Part shown: positions 34,701 through 46,340 of the stretch, piece by piece
Position numbering within the stretch: position 1 is the stretch's first letter
How the letters are laid out: every line of letters begins with the position of its first letter
The notes under the pieces: generated by a model
Told to the model about the DNA's origin: nothing
What the model saw: the letters and a program-made list of their open reading frames with translations, nothing else
The model's database searches: none
Program-made: the position numbers and the translations under genes
Assembly (NCBI GenBank): GCA_030247885.1
Contig: JAPDRO010000006.1
Location: forward strand, 496,001-560,000
Reading direction: 5' to 3'
Source: Taxawa tesnikishii (nom. ined.)
Taxonomy: Eukaryota > Ascomycota > Dothideomycetes > Dothideales
DNA length: 64,000 bases

Positions 34701-37700
34701 CATGCTAGGGACTGTAACTGCTTCGGCCACAATCCTACCTCGATCTTGAGCTGTTCAGTAAAAGATACCCCTGGATCGTTGCCTCTCAAGGTAAATGTTG
34801 GCAAAGCAGTAGGGTGAGATTCCACGTAATGCGTGTCAAGCTTCCATTTGACAGAGGCTGTAGGGGTGGTACCCTTTCCTTCCAATACACGATGGAGCTT
34901 TGCTAGTGCTCTGTGAACCATTGAAGGAACATTAAGTCCAACCTTGATGGAGCCGTTCTTGCTGCCGGAACCTCTGAATGAACACTCAACAGCGAACAGA
35001 TCCGGCCGACGTTTCAGCGCGAGCTCATAACTGGTAGCACTTGCCGGGTCTTCGTATGCACGCACAGTATCCTTTGGTCCGCTATGTAGCTTCCATCGAA
35101 GTTGAGGTGTCTTGGGCGCACATTGATCGCAAATTCCAGATCCACATGCGGTTGAGTCAATAAACTGCCAGTCTGGAACACGTAACAAAGAATTTAGAGG
35201 TTCAAACGCCCATGCAAAAGCAGTGAAGAATGCCTTGTCATGTGTGCCTATGCGCTGAGAGCTTTGCTGCCAAAGCGGACTCACGACAGCAGTGGTTGGG
35301 ATGGTAAATGAGATCAGAGTACTCGCGGACGAGCAATCGTGAATTGGACCTAGTGACGACGTGATAAAATCAGACGTACATACCGCCAGGTTGGTGTCAA
35401 CCGCGTCCAGCTTTGTCCCTGTAGAGGTTGTCCAGTGACCGTCAACAAAGCCCTGCGGGGATGTGAAAGCCTTTCCTGGGAGTGTCAATGGTCTCCAAGC
35501 GGGATCAAGACGTGCAGTGACCTGACGAATCTCATCGTACTCCAGTCTGGAACAGTCGTTAGCAAAAACGAATCCATCCATGCTTGGATCGCCGATACGA
35601 CTAGGATCCCAGAACAGATACATCGATTTTCCCCTGCTAGAGATCCTTTTATAGAGACTCTCGCCGGCGGTGCCGCAGTTAGGCAGATACTCGTATAGAC
35701 CTGCAATATCCACCACACGTTCGGTGGATGAGAGGTCTATACGCAGTTGCTGCCACATCGATTCATCGCGCGAAACCGGGAGGTTGAGGCGGGCTTTCCA
35801 TGAGGGAACCTTCTTGCCTTTACCCTGGATGGACAGGTTGAACAGAGTGTCTGCAGGCAATCTCCACTCCCATTGAGCTCCTAGAAGACTCGTACCGCAC
35901 ATGGACCTCGCAATAGGCTGCCGCAGGAGTGGCGCAGTTGGTCGTTCCCGGACAACTCCCGATCGGGCCTAGCGAACAGGCGCCATTCAGCGCTTGCGCC
36001 GCTTAGACAAAGCTCTAATGAAGCATGGGGCGCAACGTAAATGACCGTCCAACTATCTCGTCTTCGACACTGACTGAAGTTAAAGATGTCTTGGGTGGCT
36101 CGTTCAACAGCTGCTATGTACGCCTTTGTAGCCCCGGAAAGCAGGCTCTTTAGTGAAACAGGAGGAGACAGCTGAAGGCGCGTTGGGAATCTTGACTTCC
36201 ATTTTTGGAGGAAGTGCGATGGCGCATCGCGAGATTCCTTTGCTTATGATCAGGGCTGTAGTTATGCATAGGTTTGTTCCCACACGCCAGACAGGTCGTG
36301 TGACCGCAATCCTGACAGGTTTGGACGGCTTTATCAGAGGTTTCGGTTTGTGCCTCGCAGTAACATCTTCTGCTCGAACGTTCTGCATCCTGTATTAGCT
36401 CTTGGACAGCCATGCCTGAGAAGGCGGCCGTCAAGTTCCAGTTTGACAGTACCCCGTCGGTAATGGGGGTAACCTGCGAAGCCGACATCGCGAGAGCTGA
36501 GCTTTCGGGCTCGAGTTTGTGATCGTGCCGAAGAATCTTCGAGCCTGCGATCAGAGCAGAGAGTATTGCGGATCCGACCACAGTGGAGGACATTGCGTTG
36601 CCGGCCATGTCTTGCACCTGCGCACGGGTTTCAGTCGTAAAAGTGATCTTGTCGAGAGGTATCCCTTGCAATTTGAAGCACTCCTGGAAGGTGAGAGGTC
36701 CACCCCGATCTGTGACGAAGAAAATGCCGGTCGGAGTCAAGCAGGGTGTGATGCCGAAAGGCGTGCCATCCACGAACCTATCCACATTCTGAGAGAGGTC
36801 CCAGACACGTGTCTTGAATTGCACATCGTAGCCGCCGCCGTTCGGGTGAGCTTTGCGAAGCAATGAGCAATCTTGCATGTCCCATACACGCTCAACCTGT
36901 CTGGCGTGCCAAACCTTGTCAGCATGATCGGGGACGACGAGCAAGCCACTCTCCTGCCAATTGGTGTACGGCCTAGCATTTCCAATCCCCTTCGCATGAC
37001 GGTATCTAATGTGCCGTATCTCGCATTTGGACCAGTCCACTTCGCGCGAAACCGTGTCAAACTGGGATAACTTCGCAAGCTGCGTCTTCAACTGCACCGC
37101 ACTTGGATCGTCATTAGGCTGCAGAAATGCTGAGATGGAGGAGCTTGCCGGACGCTTGAACTTCCTCATGAGATCCGTCCAACGCTCCGCAGCGTTGGTG
37201 TCGGATGCTAAGTGGTTCTTGTCCAGGCATACCATATACCCACGTTGACGGGTTTGAGGTAGGTAGAAATCCTTCGTGTCTACCAACACACCTCCTACTT
37301 GGTAGCCGATACGCTCGTACTCTTCAAGCATTGCATCCCATGGAGCGTTGAAAACATTCTCCAGAATCAGGATGCGTGGGCGGTATAGTTCAGCGTACTT
37401 GAGAACGGCGTGGAAGGTATCGCCAGATTCTCCGCCGTCTGCTAGACCCTTCTGATGTGCATTCAATCCGGAAAAGTCTTTGCATGAGGTTCCAGCTATT
37501 ACCAAATCAAGATTGTCTGGGATGCGCACCTGAGCACCATATACTGTTGTGGCCGTATGCGTAGTGTCTTTCGCCTTGGTTATCTCCGTAATGTCCCGAA
37601 AGATAATCGGCGGCTGGAAGTTGCGCTCAATGTAAGCTTGCTTGAACGGGTCGATTTCTGCGCTGAACAAGTGCTCAAGATGGAAAGCTTCTTTAGAGAG

Positions 37701-38782
37701 GATTTTCATTACATCGTTAACCATCTCTAGTGCGAGTAGCGGAGCTTCGGTGCCAGAGCACATTGTTGCGACACGTAAAGGACGTGATTGCAGATGGTTG
37801 GACACCTTGCCTAGCCCAAGTTTCAATGCCTTTTCCGTCATGTCATGGAAAATGTCTTTGACGTCTGACAGTGGTGGCAGATCAAAATTGATGCCCTTCT
37901 CTTTGTTTTCACCTGGTAACCTAGTGGTTAGGTTGATCATCCTCTGCTTGGTCTTTTTCCCAGCCGACTTGAGCTCGATCGAGTTGGATGCCGAGGGCGG
38001 GCCTTTGCTGGCTTTTGACTTGCGTTGACTGTGTGGTTCGTTATCGGAGAACTGTTCGCTAGGTTGGTGGTCTTCCTCTTCAGTCTCTCCGAGCGATTCG
38101 TCGTCGTCTTCATAGTCCACTGAAGCCTCCGCTGCCTCATCCATGTCGTCTTTCAACTCATAGTCCGAGTCTTCCATGCGCGCTGTACGGACATGTCTCG
38201 CAGGTCTCCGCAGCTCTTCCTCAGGTTCAACATCGTCGTCACTGTATTCACGTGCGGACGCGTATGAGATACGTGCAGCCGCACGTCGCGGTCGGCGGTT
38301 GGACATGACTGTTGTTTCCATCTCTCGTACCGGGGTCGCTGGTTCGTGTTCTTCTGTTGAAAGGAGCGACGATCCTGCGTGTGCTGTTCCGCTGGGCCGG
38401 GCAGAGACGTGGACTACTGGCGCAGTCAGCCAACTTCATCTGTGACTGTGTCTGTGTGGTACGACCTACTTTCGACGTGTGAGAACTTTCTCCGCTTCAT
38501 CGGCGGCTCGCTGGCATGATTCGCATGTAAGAACAAGCCTTCCTCGCAGGGGTGATCGATTGCTGTTCCAGCGCGTTCCATGTCCACACTATCGACGTGT
38601 GTGATGGAACTATCCTCAGATGGTTGTCGCGGCGCGGGTGCGGGTGCGGGTGCTCGCCCGAAGAACGAGCTGATTGCTCGTTGCTCTGTACGGTTAAGCG
38701 GCGCGCGTTTGCGCGACATGGACAATCGTGCCATCGTAGGCACTATTGAGCGTGCCGGCGACGACTGGAGGGGGTGTGACAA
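31775..38782 (-). CDS. DNMT5: DNMT5: cytosine-5 methyltransferase, RING and SNF2 ATPase fusion; five frame breaks
   Basis: About 2319 residues with one 53 bp intron (32231..32283). Order: PIP-box-like QRAISSFF (34-41); acidic region; C5 methyltransferase with VATMCSGTEAP (~335), catalytic TSCKDFSGLN (~437), ILENVFNAPWD (~475), QTRQRGYMVC and GNAMSSTVVGSAIL (~754); a Cys-rich knuckle CYCEAQ..CQDCGHTTCLACG (~815); SNF2 motif I DHPGFGKTVTS (~1403) and DEFTYLKP (~1650); a RING-type cluster (2002-2048); and helicase motif VI QAIGRVRRPGQ. In studied fungi this family maintains CpG methylation using ATP. Single bases are missing near 38430, 36240, 35940, 33601 and 31951; with five added the length is exactly 2320 codons. 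If the first break is not real, translation could begin at 38321. Confidence 0.9.
38660..38683 (-). other. Putative PCNA-interacting (PIP) motif in the DNMT5 N-terminus
   Basis: QRAISSFF fits Q-x-x-I-x-x-F-F, with basic residues before it (SRKRAPLNRTE) and an Arg after it (GR). It lies in residues 34-41 of the first 119-codon frame, which joins the rest of DNMT5 only if one base is missing near 38430. Confidence 0.5.
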
Positions 38783-38946
38783 GCGGCAGAATTGTAATCA
38801 TATGTGACCAAACGTGAAGACGTGTCGGAGAAGCAATGTCGCGGGGAGACGCGTTGCGCGATCAATTAAACGTTCGGGTCCCTGTTCCGCACAAGGACGC
38901 ATGGATCTCGACCTTGGCACGTCCGGGCGAACCTTCTTCCGCTGAA

Positions 38947-39081
38947 GCAGAATCAGAACCAGAACTAGAACCAGAACTAGAATCAGAACTAGAATCAGAA
39001 CTAGAATCAGAACTAGAATCAGAACCAGAATCAGAACCAGAATCAGAACCAGAATCAGAGTCAGAATCAGAGTCAGAATCA
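38947..39081. repeat. Hexanucleotide array CAGAAT/CAGAAC/TAGAAC
   Basis: Roughly 22 six-base units with ordered variants (AGAACC, AGAACT, AGAATC, AGAGTC) in blocks, between the divergent DNMT5 and 2H phosphoesterase genes. On the plus strand it translates as alternating Glu and Ser/Pro/Leu inside a 102-codon open frame (38836..39144), which I do not regard as a gene. Confidence 0.9.
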
Positions 39082-39207
39082 TCAAGGCACGAGATGACAC
39101 GCGAAGACAAACGCACGAAAGCCGCCGAGTTTGTCAGGAGATAGAAGCAAGAGAAAAGAATCTCTTCGACGCCTACATAATTCAAGATCATCGCATCGAC
39201 GGCGACC

Positions 39208-40219
39208 ATGGCCCATTCCTCATACACCTTCGAGGACCTCTCCGGCACTACCTCATCCACGTCCGATAATCCCTACGACGGATTGATCGAGGCCTGCCGC
39301 AACGATCCGGTATGCACGTTGCATTCCGTTCCTTCACGAGTCGGCACTGATTCTCGTTCACCACCAGGCTCAGATTCAAGCCCGCTACAGCACTCACCGC
39401 AACACGCGAGGCAGCCAACAGCGCGTCAAACTCCTAGGCTCAGACTTTCCTGGCATGACCATTGACCCCATCCTCCTGCGTCTCTCCGATCCAACAGTCG
39501 AGCCTGGCTTCAAGGATCCACGCCACTGCCTAGTCTTTTGGGCGCGGCCACCGCAGAAAGTCAAATCCCTGATTGCCGCGGTGCAGCAACGTATCCAAAC
39601 TGCCGCATCCAGACTCTGGCTCATGCCGCCCGACAACCTGCACATGACGGCGCTCGAGATCACGCACTCCCTGACAGATCCGGAGATTCGCGCTCTTGTA
39701 TCGCAGCTCGAACCTCGCCTTCCGGACATCACAGACTACACGTACACGCACCGTGCGCGACTCATCAAGCCGCTCGTCACCTACGACGCCCAAGCGCTCG
39801 CTCTCTCTTTCCTTCCCGCAGCCGGAGAGGCCCTTCCCGCAGACCGAAGCGCAGAGGACGATGCTTTCAGCTACCACCACCTACGGAGGGATCTCTACGC
39901 CCTGGCCGGCAGCAGCGGAGTGAAAGTCGCGAGCCGGTACGTCGTCCCATCTGCGCATCTGACCATCGGACGGTTCATCTACGCGTCCGAGTTCGAAGAC
40001 GCCGAGGGCAAGGTGGATTCGGGGAAGGTGGCAGAGCTGGTGCGCGTGATCGAGGAAACGAATGCATGGCTGCAAGCAGACTATTGGCCGCGCGAGGGGA
40101 GCGACAGCATCAGGTCCGGTGGTGAGTGGATTGTGGGCGAGGAGAAGGGCCTGGACTGCAAGCAGGGGACGTTGTGGTACGGTGGTGGCGAGCGGGTGAG
40201 GTTGGGGAAAGGGTTCTGA
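39208..40219 (+). CDS. 2H phosphoesterase-superfamily protein (RNA ligase/cyclic phosphodiesterase-like)
   Basis: Exons 39208..39309 and 39368..40219, intron 58 bp, phase 0, 317 residues. The two catalytic HxT motifs are LHMTALEI and AHLTIGRF, about 120 residues apart, which is the defining feature of the 2H fold. The N-terminal part (NPYDGLIEACRNDP, then QIQARYSTHRNTR) and CLVFWARPP are typical of a fungal family of this type as I remember it. Members cleave 2',3'-cyclic phosphates or related RNA-processing intermediates; the natural substrate here is unknown. The start at 39208 is the first ATG after the DNMT5 promoter and lies in a good context. Confidence 0.88.
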
Positions 40220-40530
40220 AGACGTTGTGAAGGCGCTTTGCTGAGCTATGGGAAGGCAGGAACTAGACTACGAGGATGCACTGTGGTTGGAGGTATCGAT
40301 GGAGCGTAAAGCGTGCATGAGGACTCCGCATATCTGGCTCACATAACACAGGAGGACAAGAGGATGCAGATATTTCTCCAGAAATTGGTGACTAACTGTA
40401 AAACAGATTACGTTTGCGTCTCTTGCTTGTTAGCCACAGAAACTGAAGCAGAACGGACCCTTTTCCAACGTCCTGCACAGCCAGCGACCGCTCGGTTATT
40501 TGTCCGTACCTGCGCCTGCGCTATGTTGGC

Positions 40531-41817
40531 TCAATAGCGATCCACGGTGTTAGTGACGCCCTTTTCCATTGGAATACCGCTCTTAGTCAGATGCAGTGCC
40601 AGGCCCTCCTCGCCATGCTCATGTTGCGCATGGCCCTTTCCAATCTTTTGCAGACTGTCCCGCATAAGCATTTCGTAATAAGCTGTAGCAAAGAGTGTCG
40701 CGGGCACGTTGATGAGGATGGATATCCAGCTGTAGTTTTTGTAGCTGAATGCCTCGCCGCCGTAGAAGATGGCGGCCACAATCCGAGTGCCAAGATCACG
40801 TGCCAAGTTGGTGCTGATGGTAATGTCGGCGAAGCCCCAAATCATAGCTGAGTATGCAAGACCGATGACAAAGGGTGCACTGGCAGGGGAGATGAAGGGG
40901 TTGGCAGGGTCAAGAGCGGCCCAAAGAACGATGCCCTGTGATACGCGCATCAACGAAAGCAACGGAGTGGATCGTTAAAAGGGTCGGCTTACGATGTAGC
41001 TGTCGACGAAGAACTCGATGAGGAAGAGATAGCCAAGGTTGTTCTGTGTGGCGCCAGGGAAACTGCAGAGAATGCTTGCTGGACCTCCGTTGAACACAGT
41101 CCCTTCACCTGCTGCCGTGGTCGCTGCTGCGTAGGCGGAAATCTGCTCGTGGTACTGACCCATGAGCATCAGTCCAGCCATGAAGGCGCCGAAAACCTGA
41201 GCGAAGCTATCAAAGAACAGTTAGCGTGCTTTGCGTAAAAGTATTGATGTCTTTGGCGTATTTACATGTAGTACGGGACCTTTTTCCATGGGAAACCTTG
41301 CCAGGTAGCAAAGCAAATAGTCACTATTCTGAATGAGCATGCGCTTCGCTTTCCAGGCGTACATCTAGACTTACTGGCTGGGTTGAAGTGACCACCGGAA
41401 GTTGATGCGCAAGTAATAATAGCGAAAGCGATACCCATAGCATAGGCAAACCCGATCTGGAGCATGGAACCGAAAGCTGGATCAAACTTGTTCAACGTGA
41501 AGGAAGCGGTAGCAGCAATACCGGGGTAGACTATTCGACATTAGTGTCCTGGTCTATTGACGAGCATGGGCCATGTAGTGTAGGAACGTAATGATCAAAG
41601 ACGACGAAAGAGAGTAACTGACCATAGAAGAACACTCCAGTGGCCTCAGCTGCCATTTCCTAAGCCATCTTGGCCGCGAATGTTCAAAATCGAGCTTCCT
41701 CTGAGAGACGGGTTTCGGGGCTACAACATGACGGCTGATGTGGCGCTGGACGGCCTCTGTGGCTCCCAACTCGAGATCAGCAGTGTGAAGTCGGTGGAGC
41801 TGGTTTTCGTCGCTCAT
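40531..41817 (-). CDS. Aquaporin/aquaglyceroporin; one frame break
   Basis: Five exons: 41623..41817, 41375..41530, 41266..41323, 40993..41206 and 40531..40935 (introns 92, 51, 59 and 57 bp); about 342 residues starting MSDENQLH. An in-frame ATG at 41886 would add 23 residues. First pore motif is GHFNPAM (split by intron 2), the second is NLARDLG, so the second NPA is NLA, a variant known among fungal aquaglyceroporins. Six membrane segments, then a His- and charge-rich cytosolic tail (HAQHEHGEEG). One base is missing in the run 41656-41658, between RWLRK and MAAEATGVFFY; with it the total is exactly 343 codons. Confidence 0.88.
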
Positions 41818-43219
41818 TTTGTCCTGTCCCGGGTGTTGATATCTGTGGTTCTGATCTTGACTACTACGGAGTATCAAGGAATCCAAGTGGACCTGGACTG
41901 CGCAGAGAGAAGTCGGATTGAGGAGTGATCTGCCTCCACTCCGTGGGGATCATGGCCTTTTTGTGGAGTTTGAGGAGTCCCCAGCTCGTAGTCAGGTTGA
42001 CATGCAACCGTGTGATGAAGATCTCCACCCAGAACAGCAGCTGTGGAGACATCCAACCAGTTGCGGCACGGTTGGGAACGAGAAAACAATTTGCGTGCCT
42101 CGGTACGGACTTTGAGACCTCAATCGCCGTCATAGAGATCATCACACAGGCATGTGTTCTCGTTCGCAGATCCACGCCAATATCGTTCTAAAACGCGTTC
42201 GTCTCAATCCATTGGCCAGTCAATCCGACCATCCACGAGCAGCGCCAGCCGCCTCTGACGCTTTGCATGCGTATGGCAAGCTAGGCAATGCTTGGGTGAT
42301 GCTTCATCTTGCGCAGGTCAACGGAAATATCGGAGGCATAAAGAGCTAAGGCCGAGCCACGATGCTTGGCTAGTGCTACATGCCTTTCCAGGCCTAGTGG
42401 CAGGCGCTCCCCAACGTGTTCCCCGCGTGTGGAAAGGCGTCCGTTCGAAATTGTCAGCAGAGGACGGCTGGTGCGGCGAGCAAGGGTGACAGCAGAAGCA
42501 AGTTCTGTCGAGTCCGGGGGATGGCAAATTGCCGCGGTGTCCTGCATAAGTGACAGATGGCTTGACACTGCACGCAGGGAAAATCTGCACTCAATCTGGA
42601 TCACCGTAACGTTCCTTCATGAATGGCGAACTTGAACGATAATTCAGCTGACTCTGATCGACGAGATAATGTTTCCATTCCCCATAATAGGATCGCTGCC
42701 CCATGGAGACGGAAACGAAGCGTCTCCACGGTGGATCCGGGGCCGAGGTAAGTCGGTTCGGAGCTGACCCGACCCACCCACCGGAGCGTTCGACGCGAAA
42801 GAGAGGAACACGCAATCTCAAACAATCAGCGACGGGAACTACCCGAGTCGTTGGTGTTGGTAATTGAGTCAGTGCACCATATCAATCTCAAAATAAATCA
42901 ATCGGTAGTCGGAAGAAACGACTCACCGGGAAATTCTAACATCCCTCGAAATAACACTCTTGACTGCATTTCTCAAATGGGGCAGTCAGGCAGCACCTGC
43001 AATGATAATTGTGATTAGATTGGTGCGCCATGTTGTCGAAGCAACTCCATGCGTGACAACTGCCGGCTCTAAAAGGAGGACTAGAACAGCGGGCATCAAA
43101 TCTGGGTATCTTCAATAAGCAACACGACACAAGCAAAGAAAACATGCATCGAGCAAAGCACAATGCATAGTCATCAGTGGGCCCATTCCCATACACGACT
43201 TCATCCATGCCCAGCGACT
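41818..43219. other. 1.4 kb intergenic region, nothing recognised
   Basis: Upstream of the aquaglyceroporin and downstream of the Sub1 gene. Short open frames on both strands show no domain or composition of a gene. Confidence 0.5.
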
Positions 43220-43978
43220 TCAATCGTCCTCGTCGCTTGTCGCCTCGTGGTTCTTCTTCGCGTACTTGAACTCGTCCAGCTTGCTTCTCGTAGACTTTGA
43301 GACGACAGGCTCTGCGACAGGCTGCTTCTGATCTTCTTTCTGACCGCCGTCCTCCTCTTCTTCCACCTCACCCTCTGGTTCAGCAGAAGCCGACTTTCTC
43401 CTGCCTGGCCTTGGGTATTTCGGACGGGGGACAGTCTCTCCTTTGCTCTCCAAAGCACTCTCAATCTCAGGCAGGACATCGAGTATAACAGCGAACTGAT
43501 CCATGGAGAGAGAAATGCCCTGTCATATATCAGCATATCGGTGTTGGAAAAACCGATGTGTGAGACCAGCGGGCATCCCAAGATTAGTAAACAGGAATGG
43601 GGCCACAACTGAGTTGAACGTCCACACACCTTCTTGCCCGGCAGAGTCTTGCCGTCCTTCTCGTAGTACTCGCGGATGTTAATTAGGGTCTTGCCCTTAA
43701 AGTTCGATAATCCGATGCGCCGTGTCTTCGAGAGCTGAATACGGATGAGCGCTATGTTCTGGACTCGCGATTACCGTTCCGTTCACCTCCCAGTATTCAT
43801 TGCCCTCATCGTCATGTTGCAATCCTTCGCTGACAGTTGCCTTGCCGTCTCTCCTTTTCAGTTCGTTGCCGGCCGTCTTGCTGCGCTTGGATTTTGGTGC
43901 GTCTTCCACAAAACCGTCGTCAGATCCGTAGGTCTCCTCTCGAGCAGCACGCTTCCGGTCGAAGTTCTTAGGAGGCAT
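43220..43978 (-). CDS. SUB1: Transcriptional coactivator Sub1/PC4
   Basis: Exons 43787..43978, 43630..43734 and 43220..43519 (introns 52 and 110 bp), 198 residues. The N-terminus is basic with an acidic, Ser-rich strip. The PC4 ssDNA-binding core is EYWELSKTRRIGLSNF, KGKTLINIREYYEKDG and KTLPGKKGISLSMDQF. The C-terminal third is a charged tail (RPGRRKSAS, EEEEDGGQKEDQ). I chose the donor GTGAAC at 43786 because it joins WE directly to LSKTRR as in the family. The later GTAATC at 43774 with the same acceptor also keeps the frame and would insert NGT plus one junction change, so an alternative isoform is possible. Acts with RNA polymerase II in initiation and elongation. Confidence 0.92.
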
Positions 43979-44673
43979 TAATGTCTGTGACTATCTCAAG
44001 CGGATTGACAGGAGGTGAGGGAGTTGCTCGATGTCTGTTTGCTGGCTGCACAAGATGGAGATTTCAGAAGAGACGCGTCCGGAACGCGTAGCTGATGTCA
44101 TTGCCGCATCGCATCTACTTAGACGTGCTTTGACAGAGCAACTCTCCCGAGGGCTCCCGACCAGCCACCACTAGTCTTTATGCGCCCGCGAAAGTCATCG
44201 ACCAAAGGTGGAAGCTGTCGACACAGCCCGGATAACCACATCGATGGGCTGCGGTAACGACCGGATTTCCTCCGCTAGCTATTCTATGATACTCCGAAAT
44301 GAATGGTTGCCGATTCTCAAGTTGAGCTCCATCGGAATCCCACTTGCGCTTCATCTCACCATCATTCGAACCTCACTCCCGCTTCACTCGGAGTTCGTTA
44401 TTAGAGCTTCACCAGACTAACTGCTCGATTCGGGAACAGGGCTAGTGGTAACACGCGTCGACCGGCGACTCGGCAGCCCTGCGGTCGGAGCAGTCCTTGA
44501 GCCCCAACGGCTACTGATATCGCGGAAGTCTTCGTTTCTCGCAGTACATACACCACGCCTGGCTGTTCCTTGCCCGGATGACATAGCACTCGCATCTCTT
44601 CACAAACAAGGGCAGCCCGTCTTGGAGTGAATTAACGTCAGCAAGGCGGAATAGTAGTCAGCGCATCTGGACG

Positions 44674-46340
44674 ATGGACAGGCCATGGAGGGACTCTGAC
44701 TATGGTCCAACCATCTCGGACGCGGTTAGCCATGATTGGAAGCCCCTTTCGGCCGGAGTAAGTGCTGACTCGATAGGGAGCACATCCAGCTGCTGAGATT
44801 CTCCTAGAGACGCCGCGAGTTGTCCTCGAAAATCCGAAATGTAACGAAGCTCTTACGTTGCTTACCGTATAGCTCGCAATTCTGGATCCAGCGCGCCATA
44901 TGTCTTCAGGAGCTGGGGTATCCAGACCTAGCCCTGGGAGATGCTCACAAAGCCAGGAGCCTTGCGGAAGCAGCCTTTGCCAACGCCTCACTGCTAGGTA
45001 CCAAGGTTCGTTTGTCAAGCGCGATGGCCGAACTTGCAGTAGATCCGCAAGCATGGAAACAAGAGGCCAACAGGGAACGTCGCCTAGCATCTGCTTTGAA
45101 GCGAGCCCAGCGCAATGCGTACGACTGCTTGTGGACAAACCTTTTGCGTGTTGGTTTACTAGAAGATATGTTTGATGAGATCGACGGGTTCAGGAAGTAC
45201 TCCAATCTCCCAAGATCAGAAGTCGACCGGCTTCCACCGTTATATAAGAGTTGGAGAAGTATGACACTTGCGAGTCCAGTCACCGATCAAGTTGATCCCG
45301 ACGACTTAGTCAGAAACGGAAGCATTCAACCGAGAGCATATCCATGGATGGACCAGGACATGATTGTCCGAAGTCGAGAAGTGGCAGAGAGCGCAAACGC
45401 TACTATGAGGAAAGACTCAGCGTCCAAGTGCGAGGTTGGGCAAAGCCCTGTCAAGAACGAAATCGATGTTTGGGGTGTTTTCGCGTCCAAACCCATCAAG
45501 AAAGGGGACGTCTTCCTCATAGACAAGTCCATGGCTGTAATTGACAACCGCCGATCTGAAGGTTACTGCTCCTGCGGCAAGCGATTACCGACTCAGCCTG
45601 TGAAGCCTCCCTGCTGCAATCGATCGTTCTGTAGCGAGCAATGCGCCGATCGTGTGCTGCAGACATATCACAAGGTCGTCTGCCGCAAAGAATTCAACTT
45701 TTCTAATCTCCCTAACGAACCGGGAAAGCGCAACAGAAGATACCTGGAGACGATGCTACTCATCCGATTACTGGCGATCATCACGCAGCATGACAAGGAA
45801 CACTCGAATGATGATGGACACCCTCTGCATGGACCCATCATTAAATACTTGACGCCGAATTACGGTGCCGGGCAAAGTGCGGCTTGGAACTTCCTCGACG
45901 CCATAGTGCACCCCACCAAGATTTTGGAGACACTAGGCGTTGATGTGTATGCCGACCAACGTTACGACACATGGGTACTTCAGACAATCCGCTGGCGAAT
46001 AGCCAACAATGCCTTCAGTGCTGTCGACGGAGACATAGCCGATGTGGGCTACAATGGCAGTAAGTTGCTCTCGCAGCTTAGCCGTGAGTAATTCTAACAC
46101 CATCTAGTATGGCCTCTGTATTCCCTTTTCAACCACAGTTGCGAACGCAACTCTAGCAACTCTCTCGACGTACAAAGCTCCGCTTTCAAGATCACAGCTC
46201 TTAGGGATATCAGGAAGGGCGAGGAACTATCTATCTCCTATACAAGCACGGATGGTCTGTCGCGTCCGCAGCGCCAACAGCTGCTACATAGTTGGTTCGA
46301 TGGTGCCTGTGGATGCATCAAGTGTACCACGGAGTCGTGA
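44674..46340 (+). CDS. SET-domain protein, SMYD/SET5-like
   Basis: Exons 44674..44757, 44808..46059 and 46108..46340 (introns 50 and 48 bp), 522 residues. A helical TPR-like N-terminus (FWIQRAICLQELGYPDLALGD) is followed by WGVFASKPIKKGDVFLIDK (start of SET), an inserted zinc-binding cluster (CSCGKR, CCNRSFCSEQC), then LYSLFNHSC for cofactor binding, EELSISYT, and a post-SET CGCIKC. Likely a protein lysine methyltransferase using S-adenosylmethionine; histone or ribosomal targets are possible. The first exon (MDRPWRDSDYGP) is inferred from its donor GTAAGT and a TAG acceptor with a well placed branch sequence; the two later exons are certain. No frame break. Confidence 0.87.

Noticed and set aside
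31775-38782. Separate SNF2 helicase and DNA methyltransferase genes
   Set aside because: The segment between them is open and matches the DNMT5 linker pattern; one missing base at each border joins them, and the total length is exact.
38836-39144. 102-codon frame over the hexanucleotide array
   Set aside because: More than half is repeat translation (Glu with Ser/Pro/Leu); any six-base array is open in some frame.
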